A stretch of DNA of 64,000 bases from contig NZ_WJNG01000011.1 of the NCBI RefSeq assembly GCF_009649745.1, positions 1 through 64,000 on the forward strand, read 5' to 3'. Of the stretch, positions 25,784 through 34,575 are shown piece after piece; the first letter of the stretch is position 1, and every line of letters starts with the position of its first letter. Both the position numbers and the translations under genes were made by a program. The notes under the pieces were generated by a model. It searched no databases. It was not told where the DNA came from and saw only the letters and a list, made by a program, of their open reading frames with translations. The DNA is from Aquibacillus halophilus. GTDB lineage: Bacteria; Bacillota; Bacilli; Bacillales; Amphibacillaceae.

Positions 25784-26470
25784 TCATTGCAACAGGAACA
25801 AGTTCACTCTATCGATTAGTACATCTTTATCCGACCCTAAACATATATGGTGTTTGGAATCATTAAAGAAGATAACCTTAGTATCTGTTGGAATTTCTTT
25901 GTCTAAGTAAACGGCTGTTTTATATGGCACCATACCATCTTGTATACCTTGTGCAATTAATACCGGACATTTCACTCTTTTTATATAAGGCTTCGTGAAT
26001 TTCATGCATTTTAAAAATTCAATCATTGCCTTGACCGGAACAGCACCTCTTTTACTCATATATCGTTTGAATAATGGGTCATCATTTAATTCACCTGAAA
26101 AACCCATCCTAACAAACCGCCCTATATCCATTGTCATTTGCGTCCAGCTAATGTACTTTCTGGATGTTGATAGCAAGACTAATTTAGCCACATTATGTTT
26201 TGCTGCGAGATAAGAGGCAATCATACCTCCCATTGAAAATCCAATAAGATAAATTTTGTCGCATTTTTTCTTTAATTTCATTAATGCAACTTCCGCTTGA
26301 TCAATCCACTGCCGAAAGGTGACCTCATTTAGGTTGAGAACTTCACCATGGCCGGGTAATGTTGGAACTTCTACTTGCCAATCGGTATAATTTCTTAAAT
26401 AATTAGCTAGTGGATCTAATTCATAAGCTCCTCCAGTAAAACCGTGAATACATAAACATCCTACTACCAT
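25784..26470 (-). CDS. alpha/beta hydrolase, carboxylesterase type
   Basis: A 228-residue hydrolase starting with CLCIHGFTGGAYELD (oxyanion-hole HGF), the nucleophile elbow GFSMGGMIAS near residue 93, the acid in GIQDGMVP near 175 and the histidine in SKHHICLG near 205. It resembles the thermostable carboxylesterases of Geobacillus and Bacillus that hydrolyse short and medium acyl esters. Single gene; no conserved partner next to it. Confidence 0.9.
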   Translation of the reverse strand: MVVGCLCIHGFTGGAYELDPLANYLRNYTDWQVEVPTLPGHGEVLNLNEVTFRQWIDQAEVALMKLKKKCDKIYLIGFSMGGMIASYLAAKHNVAKLVLLSTSRKYISWTQMTMDIGRFVRMGFSGELNDDPLFKRYMSKRGAVPVKAMIEFLKCMKFTKPYIKRVKCPVLIAQGIQDGMVPYKTAVYLDKEIPTDTKVIFFNDSKHHICLGSDKDVLIDRVNLFLLQ

Positions 26471-26650
26471 AATGAATCTCCTTTTATATTGATAATCATT
26501 CTTTTTTTGAAAAACTGGGAGATTACCACAGGCTGTGTAACCATATCCTTGTAGAACTTATAATCTGTTCCTAGAAGTATTTCATACGTCAAAATAATCG
26601 TTTGATTAAAATTTGCTTTTTAACGAATAGTAAAATACTTAAATTTTGAA

Positions 26651-26676
26651 ATCCCTGCCAAATTGACAAGGATTAG
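26651..26676 (-). terminator. terminator of the YppG-like gene
   Basis: On the minus strand AATCCTTGTCA and TGGCAGGGATT form a stem followed by TCAAAATTT, about 10 bases after the stop. Confidence 0.6.
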
Positions 26677-26685
26677 CGTTCCCTA

Positions 26686-27093
26686 TTATCTGAAACCTTT
26701 TACAAACGATCCAATTCCCTTCACAATAGGCGAGACTTGATGGTACGTGTTAGCCATTTGCCCTACTGTATTTAACATTTTATCAATATCAACCTGCCCA
26801 TTACTGTCCTGAAAATAGCTTATTAGTCCTTTAGTAGGTGGCTGGTTCAATGGTTGCTTTGGTGCATTTGGTACCGGTTGATAGTTAGTATTCCAGTGTT
26901 GGGCTTGCTGTACTGGCTGTTCAATGGGCTGTAAAGGTTTTGCAAAGTAGTGATATGGTGATACAGATATTGGTGCGTCATTTCCCTGTATCATTCCTAT
27001 ATTTTGATTTTGCGGTGGTTGCTCAGGGTAAGGAAATGATTGCATGTAGTTATAGTTTTGTTGAGGGAAATATGGCGCTCTAAAGTTAGTCAT
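26686..27093 (-). CDS. YppG-like spore-associated protein
   Basis: A 135-residue protein rich in proline, glutamine and tyrosine in its first 85 residues (FPQQNYNYMQSFPYPEQPPQ), then a conserved tail, GLISYFQDSNGQVDID with KMLNTVGQMANTYHQ. This combination is that of B. subtilis YppG and its relatives, small proteins linked to the spore coat. No enzymatic motif is present. The function is unknown; a structural or coat role is inferred from composition and family. Confidence 0.85.
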   Translation of the reverse strand: MTNFRAPYFPQQNYNYMQSFPYPEQPPQNQNIGMIQGNDAPISVSPYHYFAKPLQPIEQPVQQAQHWNTNYQPVPNAPKQPLNQPPTKGLISYFQDSNGQVDIDKMLNTVGQMANTYHQVSPIVKGIGSFVKGFR

Positions 27094-27233
27094 GTGAACA
27101 CCTCTTTCGGAACTTTCATATTTACTTTAGTTTATGCAATAGGAAAAAGAATTGTTAATAGACTAAAAACTTATCTGCAGAGGACTATCTTGAGCAGGTT
27201 AACCATTTGGAGTATGTGTAACAGAATTACCTT

Positions 27234-27268
27234 AAAAAAGTCAAGCAGGTTTCGTTACCTACTTGACC
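27234..27268 (-). terminator. terminator of the thioredoxin-fold gene
   Basis: On the minus strand GTCAAGTAGGT (27257-27267) and ACCTGCTTGAC (27240-27250) form a stem followed by TTTTTT. Confidence 0.85.
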
Positions 27269-27269
27269 A

Positions 27270-27548
27270 TTACCTATTAAATGAACTTGTATATAAAAAT
27301 GTCTTATTAGCTTCAAGTCCGAGTTCCCGCTTTAGTTTATTCTTTTGCAATCCTAATACAATTTCATTGCCAATAAATGTTGCAGGTGTACCGTAAATGT
27401 TGTTTTTTTGTAATTCCTTCATATAATCCCTATCTTTAGATGTATTTATTTCTTGATAGGTAACACCCCAATCGTCTAATAAAGAGAGTACCTGTTCACA
27501 TTGTTTACAATTACTACTCACATAAACGACCACATCATGATTAGTCAT
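27270..27548 (-). CDS. glutaredoxin/NrdH-like thiol-disulfide protein
   Basis: A 92-residue thioredoxin-fold protein with the redox motif SSNCKQCEQ near residue 13 and the cis-proline GTPATFIG near 52. Proteins of this kind reduce disulfides or mixed thiols, with bacillithiol or thioredoxin reductase as likely reductant in Bacilli. The start is the ATG after GGAGGGGCAAC; an in-frame extension upstream to 27590 has no ribosome site. Single gene. Confidence 0.9.
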   Translation of the reverse strand: MTNHDVVVYVSSNCKQCEQVLSLLDDWGVTYQEINTSKDRDYMKELQKNNIYGTPATFIGNEIVLGLQKNKLKRELGLEANKTFLYTSSFNR

Positions 27549-27747
27549 GTTGCCCCTCCTATAACTATTATGAACCTGTCCATCGCTCATTCCTTATTTA
27601 AATACCCTTTTTTTGCATAGATAAACCATTTTTTGAAATGCTTATCCATACTCCTATCAAGCTATCTTCGCCTTAAAAAGAGGTCGGTTCTGCGTTATGC
27701 CGAGAAATGGAATGAGTGAAACTCCTCTCCAATATTGGAAAGGAGCT

Positions 27748-28377
27748 TTAATAAGCTAGTAATTCACCTAGTATTGTCGTTCCACTTACCAAATCAAAGC
27801 TTTTGTTTTTAGCTCTTGGAACAGATAAAAGATAAACGAGAGTGGCAGCAACATCTTCTCTTGGTATCGTTCCGAATTCTTTGATATGCTGTTCCATTTG
27901 CACTTTACCCGTGCCTACTTCATTGGTTAATCCACCCGGCCTGACAATCGTGTAGTTCAATCCTGAGCTTTTTAAGTACTCGTCAGCACGATGTTTTGCA
28001 AATAGGTAATGTTTCATTTCAGGAACCTCTTCGGGTTGATCAGCTTTGATTGAACTTAACATCATAAAACGTTGGATATCGAACTGTTTTGCATAATTTA
28101 TCGATTTTATTGCGCCTTCTTGATCAATAATTATTGTTTTGTCAGCTCCAGTGTTTGGACCGGACCCCGCCGCAAATATTACACCATCGACACCGTAAAA
28201 GGCATTGGAAAAGTCTTTTTCTAAATCACCTAAGACCGTTTTTACACCTAACTGTTCAAAGTAAGGAACTTGCTCTGTGTCTCTAACCATGGCAACAGGT
28301 TGGTGATTCGATTCCTGTAATTTCTTAATTATGTGCTTACCAACCTTGCCATTAGCACCTATTACTAATACATTCAT
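27748..28377 (-). CDS. NAD(P)-binding atypical SDR protein (YhfK/NmrA-like)
   Basis: A 209-residue Rossmann-fold protein with the dinucleotide motif GANGKVGKHI at residues 7-16, then SSIKAD and YTIVRPGGLTNE as in the atypical SDR_a5 group. It probably binds NADPH; substrate or sensing role unknown. The start at 28377 is set by AAGGAGG six bases upstream. It lies in the same direction as the MarR gene but behind a terminator. Confidence 0.88.
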   Translation of the reverse strand: MNVLVIGANGKVGKHIIKKLQESNHQPVAMVRDTEQVPYFEQLGVKTVLGDLEKDFSNAFYGVDGVIFAAGSGPNTGADKTIIIDQEGAIKSINYAKQFDIQRFMMLSSIKADQPEEVPEMKHYLFAKHRADEYLKSSGLNYTIVRPGGLTNEVGTGKVQMEQHIKEFGTIPREDVAATLVYLLSVPRAKNKSFDLVSGTTILGELLAY

Positions 28378-28516
28378 GACCTGCCTCCTTTTCAATCTAA
28401 TCATGGTATTCCCAGCGGAAACAGTTCCTAAACGTAATAAACTTACCGTTAAAAATTTATGCAAGGAAAGAGGCAACACTACACACGACTATACTGAGAT
28501 TTCACTTATATAAAGC

Positions 28517-28560
28517 AAAAAACGAAACGCCTATCCAATAATGGACAAGCGTTTCGTTTG
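28517..28560 (-). terminator. terminator downstream of the MarR gene
   Basis: On the minus strand AAACGAAACGC and GCGTTTCGTTT form an 11-bp stem followed by TTTGC, about 170 bases after the MarR stop. Confidence 0.8.
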
Positions 28561-28727
28561 TCGAAAACCTAGGTTCAGATTCTCTTAGATAAACTAGCGT
28601 TCCGACACTAGCATACCGATTATTTATAGAGCAGAGACATCCCAATCTCAATTTCTATGTTAATTGCCTTTATGAATTTATTCAGTGACAAAAGTCACAA
28701 GATTCACTGTTTTTTGTTAGTGATTAT

Positions 28728-29204
28728 TTATTTGAATTTTAATTGTTCCGCATGCATTCCAATTTTTTTCAACAACTGTATTGCCTGTTGCTTCTCTTCA
28801 GTTGTAAGGCCATCGGTTATCGACTCAATTTGTTTCCAGTGTTCCGGGAAAATTTCATTTAACAGATCTTTTCCTTCGCTAGTAATAGATGCATAGGTTA
28901 TTCTACGATCCTGTTCACATGGTTTTCTTAAGACAAATCCTTTTTGCTCTAGTTTGTCTACTACATAGGTAATACTTCCACTTGCCAACAAGATTTTATC
29001 GCCAATTTTCTGTAAGGGTTGATCCCCTTGGTGATACAGTAGTTCTAGCACCCCGAATTCAGTGGGATTTAACCCTTTTTTCCGAATATCAACCGTAACT
29101 TGATCTGCAACTGAACGGTAAGCTTTTGATAATACTACAAATAGCTTTAACGAGGGATCCTGTTTTTTCCGATTATACAAATCTTCTTTATCCATTACAC
29201 TCAC
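28728..29204 (-). CDS. MarR-family transcriptional regulator
   Basis: The 158 residues show a winged helix-turn-helix with the wing motif EQDRRITYASITSEG near residue 100 and the dimer helices at both ends. MarR proteins repress efflux, stress or catabolic genes and release DNA on ligand or oxidation; one cysteine (PCEQDRR) sits in the wing. Neighbours on both sides are unrelated, so the target cannot be named. The ATG at 29204 has GAGGGTGAG upstream. Confidence 0.93.
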   Translation of the reverse strand: MSVMDKEDLYNRKKQDPSLKLFVVLSKAYRSVADQVTVDIRKKGLNPTEFGVLELLYHQGDQPLQKIGDKILLASGSITYVVDKLEQKGFVLRKPCEQDRRITYASITSEGKDLLNEIFPEHWKQIESITDGLTTEEKQQAIQLLKKIGMHAEQLKFK

Positions 29205-29342
29205 CCTCTCTTATTATCTCGAATTACACGTATTATATTAAAGTAGTAAAATTCTTGTCAACTACCCTTCCACTTGACCCTTGGATGTCTAGGAACCTTA
29301 TGGCATAATTAGAATAGAAACTAATAGAAAGCGGTGCTCTGT

Positions 29343-29954
29343 TTGTTAGAAGATACAGGGGAACGAGTTATACCAGAATACATGAAACCAATGAACAAAT
29401 TATTATTAGAACACATTGCTAGATATCAATTCGTTTTAAATTTTGTCAAAGGTAGAGTTCTTGATTTATCGTGCGGTTCTGGATTTGGAACACATTTAAT
29501 TGCAAAGGATAAGCAGTCTAATGTAGATGAAGTAATTGGTGTAGATATTGATCCGAAAATTATTAAATATGCCAAAAGCACTTACTATCACCCAAAATCC
29601 TTTTTCCAGGTTGAAGATGCCATTGACGAAAAACTTGTTAATAAGCTTGGACTATTCGATACGATTGTCAGCTTTGAAACCCTAGAGCATATTGAACAGG
29701 AAGAGAAAATATTAAGTAATTATTATTCTTTATTAAAAAAAGGAGGAACTGTAGTCATCTCAACCCCTTTTGGGAAAGGAAGAGGTATACCATGTGGATC
29801 ACCTTTTCATGTTCATCAATTAACACCTGAAGAGTTTTATTCCTTATTTGATCGATATTCTCAACAAGAGTTTTATTGTCAGAAAGGTGTGTTAATTGAA
29901 CCCTTCCAGAAAGACCGTAACTATCCTCTAGGAATTGCAGTATGCACAAAGTAA
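29343..29954 (+). CDS. class I SAM-dependent methyltransferase
   Basis: About 203 residues. The AdoMet-binding loop is DLSCGSGFGTH near residue 41, the acidic end of strand 2 is GVDIDPK, and FDTIVSFETLEHIEQEE is motif III; the start region DTGERVIP is common in a Bacillus family of uncharacterised methyltransferases. I start at TTG 29343 because GAAAGCGGTG lies six bases upstream; GTG 29334 is in frame but overlaps that site. The acceptor is unknown. It reads away from the MarR gene. Confidence 0.88.
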   Translation: MLEDTGERVIPEYMKPMNKLLLEHIARYQFVLNFVKGRVLDLSCGSGFGTHLIAKDKQSNVDEVIGVDIDPKIIKYAKSTYYHPKSFFQVEDAIDEKLVNKLGLFDTIVSFETLEHIEQEEKILSNYYSLLKKGGTVVISTPFGKGRGIPCGSPFHVHQLTPEEFYSLFDRYSQQEFYCQKGVLIEPFQKDRNYPLGIAVCTK

Positions 29955-30105
29955 ACCATTCGCTTTCTCAGGGATGGTGTTTTAGTTTATTGATAGCCTG
30001 TTTATGGCTTTTTTACAAATAGGTACAACAAAAAGATGATAGTACATATGGATAGGTTGTACTAATAATAAACACGTTTTTAAGTGAAAAGAGAGGTGAA
30101 ATACA

Positions 30106-30414
30106 ATGGCTATTTTTTTAGGATTAGCCATAGCAATACTAGGTTCAGTAGTTGCATTGCAATTAAGCAATGGAAAGCCGAAAAGAAAAAAGTATATCAT
30201 TTGGGGCATCACCACTATGGTAGCAATAGCCCCATTCCTATCCTTCTCAATTGGATTAACTTATGCAATTATTGTTGAAAACGCATGGGCTGGACTGATT
30301 ATGTGGTACTTGTTTCCAATCCTTTTCATAGTAGGACTTATTATATTGTTAACAGGTGTTTTTAAGAAGAAAACTATAGATGAAGGGTTTACTCAAAGTA
30401 GAGGGGGCCTTTGA
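30106..30414 (+). CDS. small membrane protein of unknown function
   Basis: A 102-residue protein with three hydrophobic segments (about 2-20, 32-52 and 62-88) and a basic cytoplasmic tail. It has a clear GAGAGGTG ribosome site and a good downstream terminator, so it is a real gene. I recognise no family and its neighbours give no hint. Confidence 0.7.
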   Translation: MAIFLGLAIAILGSVVALQLSNGKPKRKKYIIWGITTMVAIAPFLSFSIGLTYAIIVENAWAGLIMWYLFPILFIVGLIILLTGVFKKKTIDEGFTQSRGGL

Positions 30415-30463
30415 AATTTAACACAAATAATAGTTCGTTATAAACTGAACTTTTCTGGAAATT

Positions 30464-30488
30464 AAAAGCACCCATAAAGGGTGCTTTT
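30464..30488 (+). terminator. terminator between the small membrane protein and the CuA gene
   Basis: AAAAGCACCC and GGGTGCTTTT form a perfect 10-bp stem; it can act in both directions. Confidence 0.85.
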
Positions 30489-30569
30489 AGTTCCATTTCA
30501 CACTTACTTTACAGGGTAAAAGTAAGTAACACTAGTTACTATTTTGAGTATCTTTATCGAGTAAGATTA

Positions 30570-30947
30570 TTATTGAACGACTAAAGTAGATTTCATATCT
30601 GAATGACCGGTACCACAAGGCACAGTGCAATAAATTTCATATTCACCAGATGCTTCAGGGGTAAATGTTGCTGATCCATCGCCTTTAATATTTACTTCAA
30701 ATTCATCAATTCCGATACCATGTGTTCCTTGTTCACTTGCAAAATCAATTGTTACAGGTTCTCCTGCTAATACGGTGTATTCCTCTTGATCAAATTCAAA
30801 GTCCGTTGCGGTTATTGTAAGAGCTTGTCCTTCCTGCTCATTAGAATCCCCTTCTGCTTGTTGATCGGTATCATCCGAGGCTCCTCCACATGCTACAAGA
30901 ATTGCTATCATTCCTAACATTATTATAATCAATAAACTTTTTTTCAT
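30570..30947 (-). CDS. stand-alone CuA-site cupredoxin lipoprotein (cytochrome oxidase subunit II-like)
   Basis: The 125 residues start with a lipoprotein signal ending ILVACGGA, then an acidic linker and a cupredoxin domain. The segment CTVPCGTGHSDM gives CxxxCxxxHxxM, the binuclear copper CuA motif of cytochrome oxidase subunit II, with a further histidine in GTHGIGID. There are no transmembrane helices beyond the signal and no subunit I gene nearby. It may be an electron carrier on the outer face of the membrane or help copper insertion. Subunit II proper is about twice this length. Confidence 0.85.
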   Translation of the reverse strand: MKKSLLIIIMLGMIAILVACGGASDDTDQQAEGDSNEQEGQALTITATDFEFDQEEYTVLAGEPVTIDFASEQGTHGIGIDEFEVNIKGDGSATFTPEASGEYEIYCTVPCGTGHSDMKSTLVVQ

Positions 30948-31046
30948 AGATTGAGTTACCCTCCTTCAAAAACTGTGTACAATAACTATTTCTCCTCAAT
31001 AAAGTTATTAAACCTAATTTTTTGTGAAACTTTAGTGAAAAAAAAT

Positions 31047-31082
31047 AAAAGAAGACCAAGGGTTATGTTTAGTCTTCTTTTA
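31047..31082 (-). terminator. terminator of the catabolic operon
   Basis: On the minus strand AAAAGAAGAC (containing the last codons of the acyl-CoA synthetase) and GTCTTCTTTT form a perfect stem followed by ATTTTTTTTC; the stop codon lies in the loop. It ends the operon that starts near 41.5 kb. Confidence 0.85.
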
Positions 31083-32577
31083 CTTTTCTCAATTGTTTTT
31101 TTAGTTGATTCTTATTAATTTTTCCTACATGCGTTTTGGGTAATTGATCAACGATATAAAACCGTTTTGGTATCTTGTAACTTGCCATTTTTTTCTTGCA
31201 ATATTCCTTTAATTCTTCCTCGGTAACTGAAACGTTATGATGGGGAGCGACAAATGCAATAACCATTTCACCCCATTTTTCATCTGAAACTCCAATCACA
31301 GCTATTTCTTCAACTGAATCGTGGGATTCCATCCAATTTTCTATTTCTAAAGGATAAACATTTTCTCCACCAGTAATAATCATGTCTTTTTTTCTGCCGA
31401 CAATATAGACATAACCTTCGTCATCCATTCTAGCTAAGTCTCCTGTATGCAACCATCCCTTTACAATTGCACGGCTTGTAGCATCCTTTTTATTCCAGTA
31501 ATAGTCAAACAAATGATTTCCGCGTAATAATAGCTCACCTACTTCATCATCACTAGTCTTATTTCCATTGGAATTTACTATTTTGACTTCATTAAATAGC
31601 ATTGGCTTTCCGACAGAACCCGGTTTTCTTTTAGCATCCTTAGGATCAATATAGAAATTATTTGGACCGGCCTCTGTTAAACCATATCCTTCTTTAAAAG
31701 CAAATCCTCTAAGACTAAATATTTCATAAATCCCCAGTGGACAAGGAGCACCACCAGATAAAAAGACTTTCATATTTGGAAAGTTAGCTTTTTCAAAGTC
31801 AGCTGATTTAATTAACATATGGTACATCGTTGGGACAAACAACACAATTGTACACTTATAATCGATTAGGTGTTTTACCGCCTGTTCTGGCCGAAAACTT
31901 GGCGATAGCACAACGGTTCCACCTGCCATTAAGATTGGAATCGATAGTGCATTTAATCCACCAGTATGGAACATTGGCAAGCATGTTAAGGTTGTGTCTT
32001 GATCTGTTAGATTCCAACTAACTATCGTATTAATACCATTCCATACAATAGATCGATGTGACAGGACTGCACCTTTAGGTTTTCCTGTGGTCCCACCGGT
32101 GTAGATCATGGCCAATGGGTCGTTTTCCGATAAATCCAGTTTCGTTTTTGTATTTCTTGGTCTGTTGTTTAGTCTCGAAATATAATTATTTGAGTCAATT
32201 TCTAACAACTGAAAATCCAACTTCCACTGGTCGGTTTGTTTGATAAAAGATGACTGTATTCCTACAATTGTTGGTGTGCAATCTTCTAACATATAACCTA
32301 GCTCACTAGTAGATAGTCGCCAATTTAATGGGACAAATATCGCTCCTATCTTTATACAAGCAAATAAAAAGTCAAAATAACATACATGGTTGGTTGCTAA
32401 TAACGCAATCCGGTAACCTTTTTGAACCCCTATTGATAAAAAATACTCAGCTAAATAAGCTGAACGATCATTTAATTGACTATATGTCCATGCATTGTTT
32501 GACACTGTGTCAATCACTGCACATTTATTTGGAAGTAAAACGGATCTACTTTTAATCCAATCCAGCTCAAAGCCCAC
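31069..32577 (-). CDS. acyl-CoA synthetase (AMP-forming, class I)
   Basis: The 502 residues contain the ANL-family motifs: MIYTGGTTGKPKGA (P-loop, near 165), GYGLTEAGP, GWLHTGDLARMDDEGY and the C-terminal lysine in KTHVGKINKNQL. It activates a carboxylic acid to its CoA thioester at the cost of ATP to AMP. It is the last gene of a minus-strand unit with a thiolase, ketoreductase, hydrolase and Liv-type importer, so it likely charges the imported substrate or an acid made from it. Chain type cannot be told from sequence by eye. Confidence 0.93.
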   Translation of the reverse strand: MGFELDWIKSRSVLLPNKCAVIDTVSNNAWTYSQLNDRSAYLAEYFLSIGVQKGYRIALLATNHVCYFDFLFACIKIGAIFVPLNWRLSTSELGYMLEDCTPTIVGIQSSFIKQTDQWKLDFQLLEIDSNNYISRLNNRPRNTKTKLDLSENDPLAMIYTGGTTGKPKGAVLSHRSIVWNGINTIVSWNLTDQDTTLTCLPMFHTGGLNALSIPILMAGGTVVLSPSFRPEQAVKHLIDYKCTIVLFVPTMYHMLIKSADFEKANFPNMKVFLSGGAPCPLGIYEIFSLRGFAFKEGYGLTEAGPNNFYIDPKDAKRKPGSVGKPMLFNEVKIVNSNGNKTSDDEVGELLLRGNHLFDYYWNKKDATSRAIVKGWLHTGDLARMDDEGYVYIVGRKKDMIITGGENVYPLEIENWMESHDSVEEIAVIGVSDEKWGEMVIAFVAPHHNVSVTEEELKEYCKKKMASYKIPKRFYIVDQLPKTHVGKINKNQLKKQLRKVKED

Positions 32578-32645
32578 ACCAATCTCTCCTCTTTAACTTG
32601 TTAAGGAAAGTATAGTAAACAAGAGTTACAACCTAGTTACTGAAC

Positions 32646-33821
32646 CTACCTTTCTAGAAATAATGCAGCACCCATACCCCCGCCAACACATAGCGATGCG
32701 ATCCCCTTACGTTTATCTTGTAAAATTAACTCATGTAATAACGACACTGTAATTCTTGCACCTGTGCAACCGACTGGATGCCCTAAACTGATTCCACTGC
32801 CATTTACATTTGTTATTTCACGATTTAATCCAAGCTCCTTCTCCACGGCTAAGTACTGCGCAGCAAAAGCTTCATTGATTTCAATTAATTCGGCGTCTTG
32901 CAATTGCCAATTAACACTAGATAGCCCTTGTTTTATCGTAGGAACTGGCCCACGTCCCATAATCCTTGGATCCACACCAGCAACTGAGTAACCTTTTATC
33001 TTAGCCATCGGTTCTAGTCCTCTTCGCTCAGCTTCCGATGCTGTCATTAATAATAGCGCAGCCGCTCCGTCATTAATGCTAGAAGAATTACCTGCAGTAA
33101 CCGATCCATCTTGTTTAAAAGCTGGCTTGAGTTTCGTAAGCTGATCTAATGTCAGTCCTGCTCTTGGGCTTTCGTCTTTAGTTACCTCTATGTTTTCTTT
33201 CCGCTTTTTCACAGTAATCGGTACTATTTGTGAGTCGAATTTTCCTGATTCCATTGCGTGAACTGCCCTAGAGTGACTGAGTAAAGCTAAATCATCTTGT
33301 TCTTTTCTTGATATATCATGCATTTCTGCTAAATTTTCTGCTGTTTCTCCCATCATAATGTGATCGATTGGATCTTCAAGAATCTCCCATACACTATCTC
33401 TTATTTGTCCGTGTTGAATGCGTTGACCAAATCGATGTTGATTTAATATATATGGGCTGGAGCTCATGTTTTCTACACCACCAGCAATAACTACATCAGA
33501 AAGACCAGCCTGAATTTGTAAGGCTCCTGATATAATTGCTTGCATACCAGATGCACATTGACGTTGAACAGTATATCCGGTGGTTGTTTGATCAAGACCT
33601 GCTAATAATGCTGCCGTTCTTGCTGTATTTGGCTGATCAGTTCGCTGAATACAATGCCCCAGGATTACCTCATCGACATCACTATTACTCAGTTTACTTT
33701 CTGAAAGAATTGACTTGATAACCGGCACAATTAAGTCTGTTGGTAATAAGTCCTTAAAAGCACCTCCAAAACTACCAATCGGGGTTCGTTTTGCGGCTAC
33801 TATAACTACATCTCTCATCAT
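32646..33821 (-). CDS. acetyl-CoA acetyltransferase (thiolase II family)
   Basis: A full-length 391-residue thiolase. The nucleophilic cysteine is in RQCASGMQAI near residue 88; the histidine in SLGHPVGCTGAR near 347 and the second cysteine in SLCVGGGMGAAL near 377 complete the site. It cleaves or forms 3-oxoacyl-CoA. The operon context, with CoA ligase and importer, favours the degradative direction. It lies 10 bases after the SDR gene and 68 bases before the CoA synthetase. Confidence 0.95.
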   Translation of the reverse strand: MMRDVVIVAAKRTPIGSFGGAFKDLLPTDLIVPVIKSILSESKLSNSDVDEVILGHCIQRTDQPNTARTAALLAGLDQTTTGYTVQRQCASGMQAIISGALQIQAGLSDVVIAGGVENMSSSPYILNQHRFGQRIQHGQIRDSVWEILEDPIDHIMMGETAENLAEMHDISRKEQDDLALLSHSRAVHAMESGKFDSQIVPITVKKRKENIEVTKDESPRAGLTLDQLTKLKPAFKQDGSVTAGNSSSINDGAAALLLMTASEAERRGLEPMAKIKGYSVAGVDPRIMGRGPVPTIKQGLSSVNWQLQDAELIEINEAFAAQYLAVEKELGLNREITNVNGSGISLGHPVGCTGARITVSLLHELILQDKRKGIASLCVGGGMGAALFLER

Positions 33822-33831
33822 TCTTTCCTCC

Positions 33832-34575
33832 TTACATCATTATTCCTCCATCAACATGAAGAACATGACCATTTACATAGTCGGATTCGTTCGAAGACAA
33901 GAATAGATATGCATTTGCAATATCCTCAGGCTTGCCTAATCGTCCCATTGGAATTTGGCTTTTCATTTGGTCGATTACCTTATCTGGGACATCCGTGACC
34001 ATTGCTGTTTCAGTAAATCCCGGCGCTACAGCATTTACATTAATTCCTTTTCTACCTAGCTCCTTGGCCCATGTTTTCGTCATACCAATAATTCCAGCTT
34101 TTGCTGCTGCATAATTTGTTTGTCCTACATTGCCATAGGTTCCAGATACTGAGGAAGTATTAATAATCTTTCCCTTGCCCTGTTCAACCATTTGAGGCAA
34201 TACTGCTTGTGTACAGTGAAACACTCCTGTTAAGTTAACATTGATTACTTGTTGAAATTGTTCCACAGTCATTTTGGATAGCATTGCATCTCTAGTAATA
34301 CCTGCATTATTAATAAGAATGTCAACTTTGCCATGTTGATCAATAACTTTATCAACCATTTGGTCAACACTATCTCTGTTGGAAACATCTACCTGGATAA
34401 ACATGACTTCATATCCAGATTGGCTTAATTCCTCTTGTCTTTTTCTACCAACAGCTTCATCAAAATCAGCAATAATGACTTTAGCTCCTTCTATGGCAAA
34501 AGTTTTTGCAGCCTGGAGACCGATTCCATTCGCTGCACCTGTAATAATTGCAACTTTACCTTCTAGTCTTGTCAT
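33832..34575 (-). CDS. SDR oxidoreductase (FabG/PhaB-like)
   Basis: A 247-residue classical short-chain dehydrogenase with TGAANGIG (cofactor loop), NNAG, catalytic serine in NTSSVSG, and YAAAK with the catalytic tyrosine and lysine. Members interconvert 3-hydroxyacyl and 3-oxoacyl thioesters using NAD(P). The aspartate in IADFDE at the end of strand 2 suggests NADH rather than NADPH, as expected for an oxidising step. The ATG overlaps the hydrolase stop by four bases. Confidence 0.92.
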   Translation of the reverse strand: MTRLEGKVAIITGAANGIGLQAAKTFAIEGAKVIIADFDEAVGRKRQEELSQSGYEVMFIQVDVSNRDSVDQMVDKVIDQHGKVDILINNAGITRDAMLSKMTVEQFQQVINVNLTGVFHCTQAVLPQMVEQGKGKIINTSSVSGTYGNVGQTNYAAAKAGIIGMTKTWAKELGRKGINVNAVAPGFTETAMVTDVPDKVIDQMKSQIPMGRLGKPEDIANAYLFLSSNESDYVNGHVLHVDGGIMM

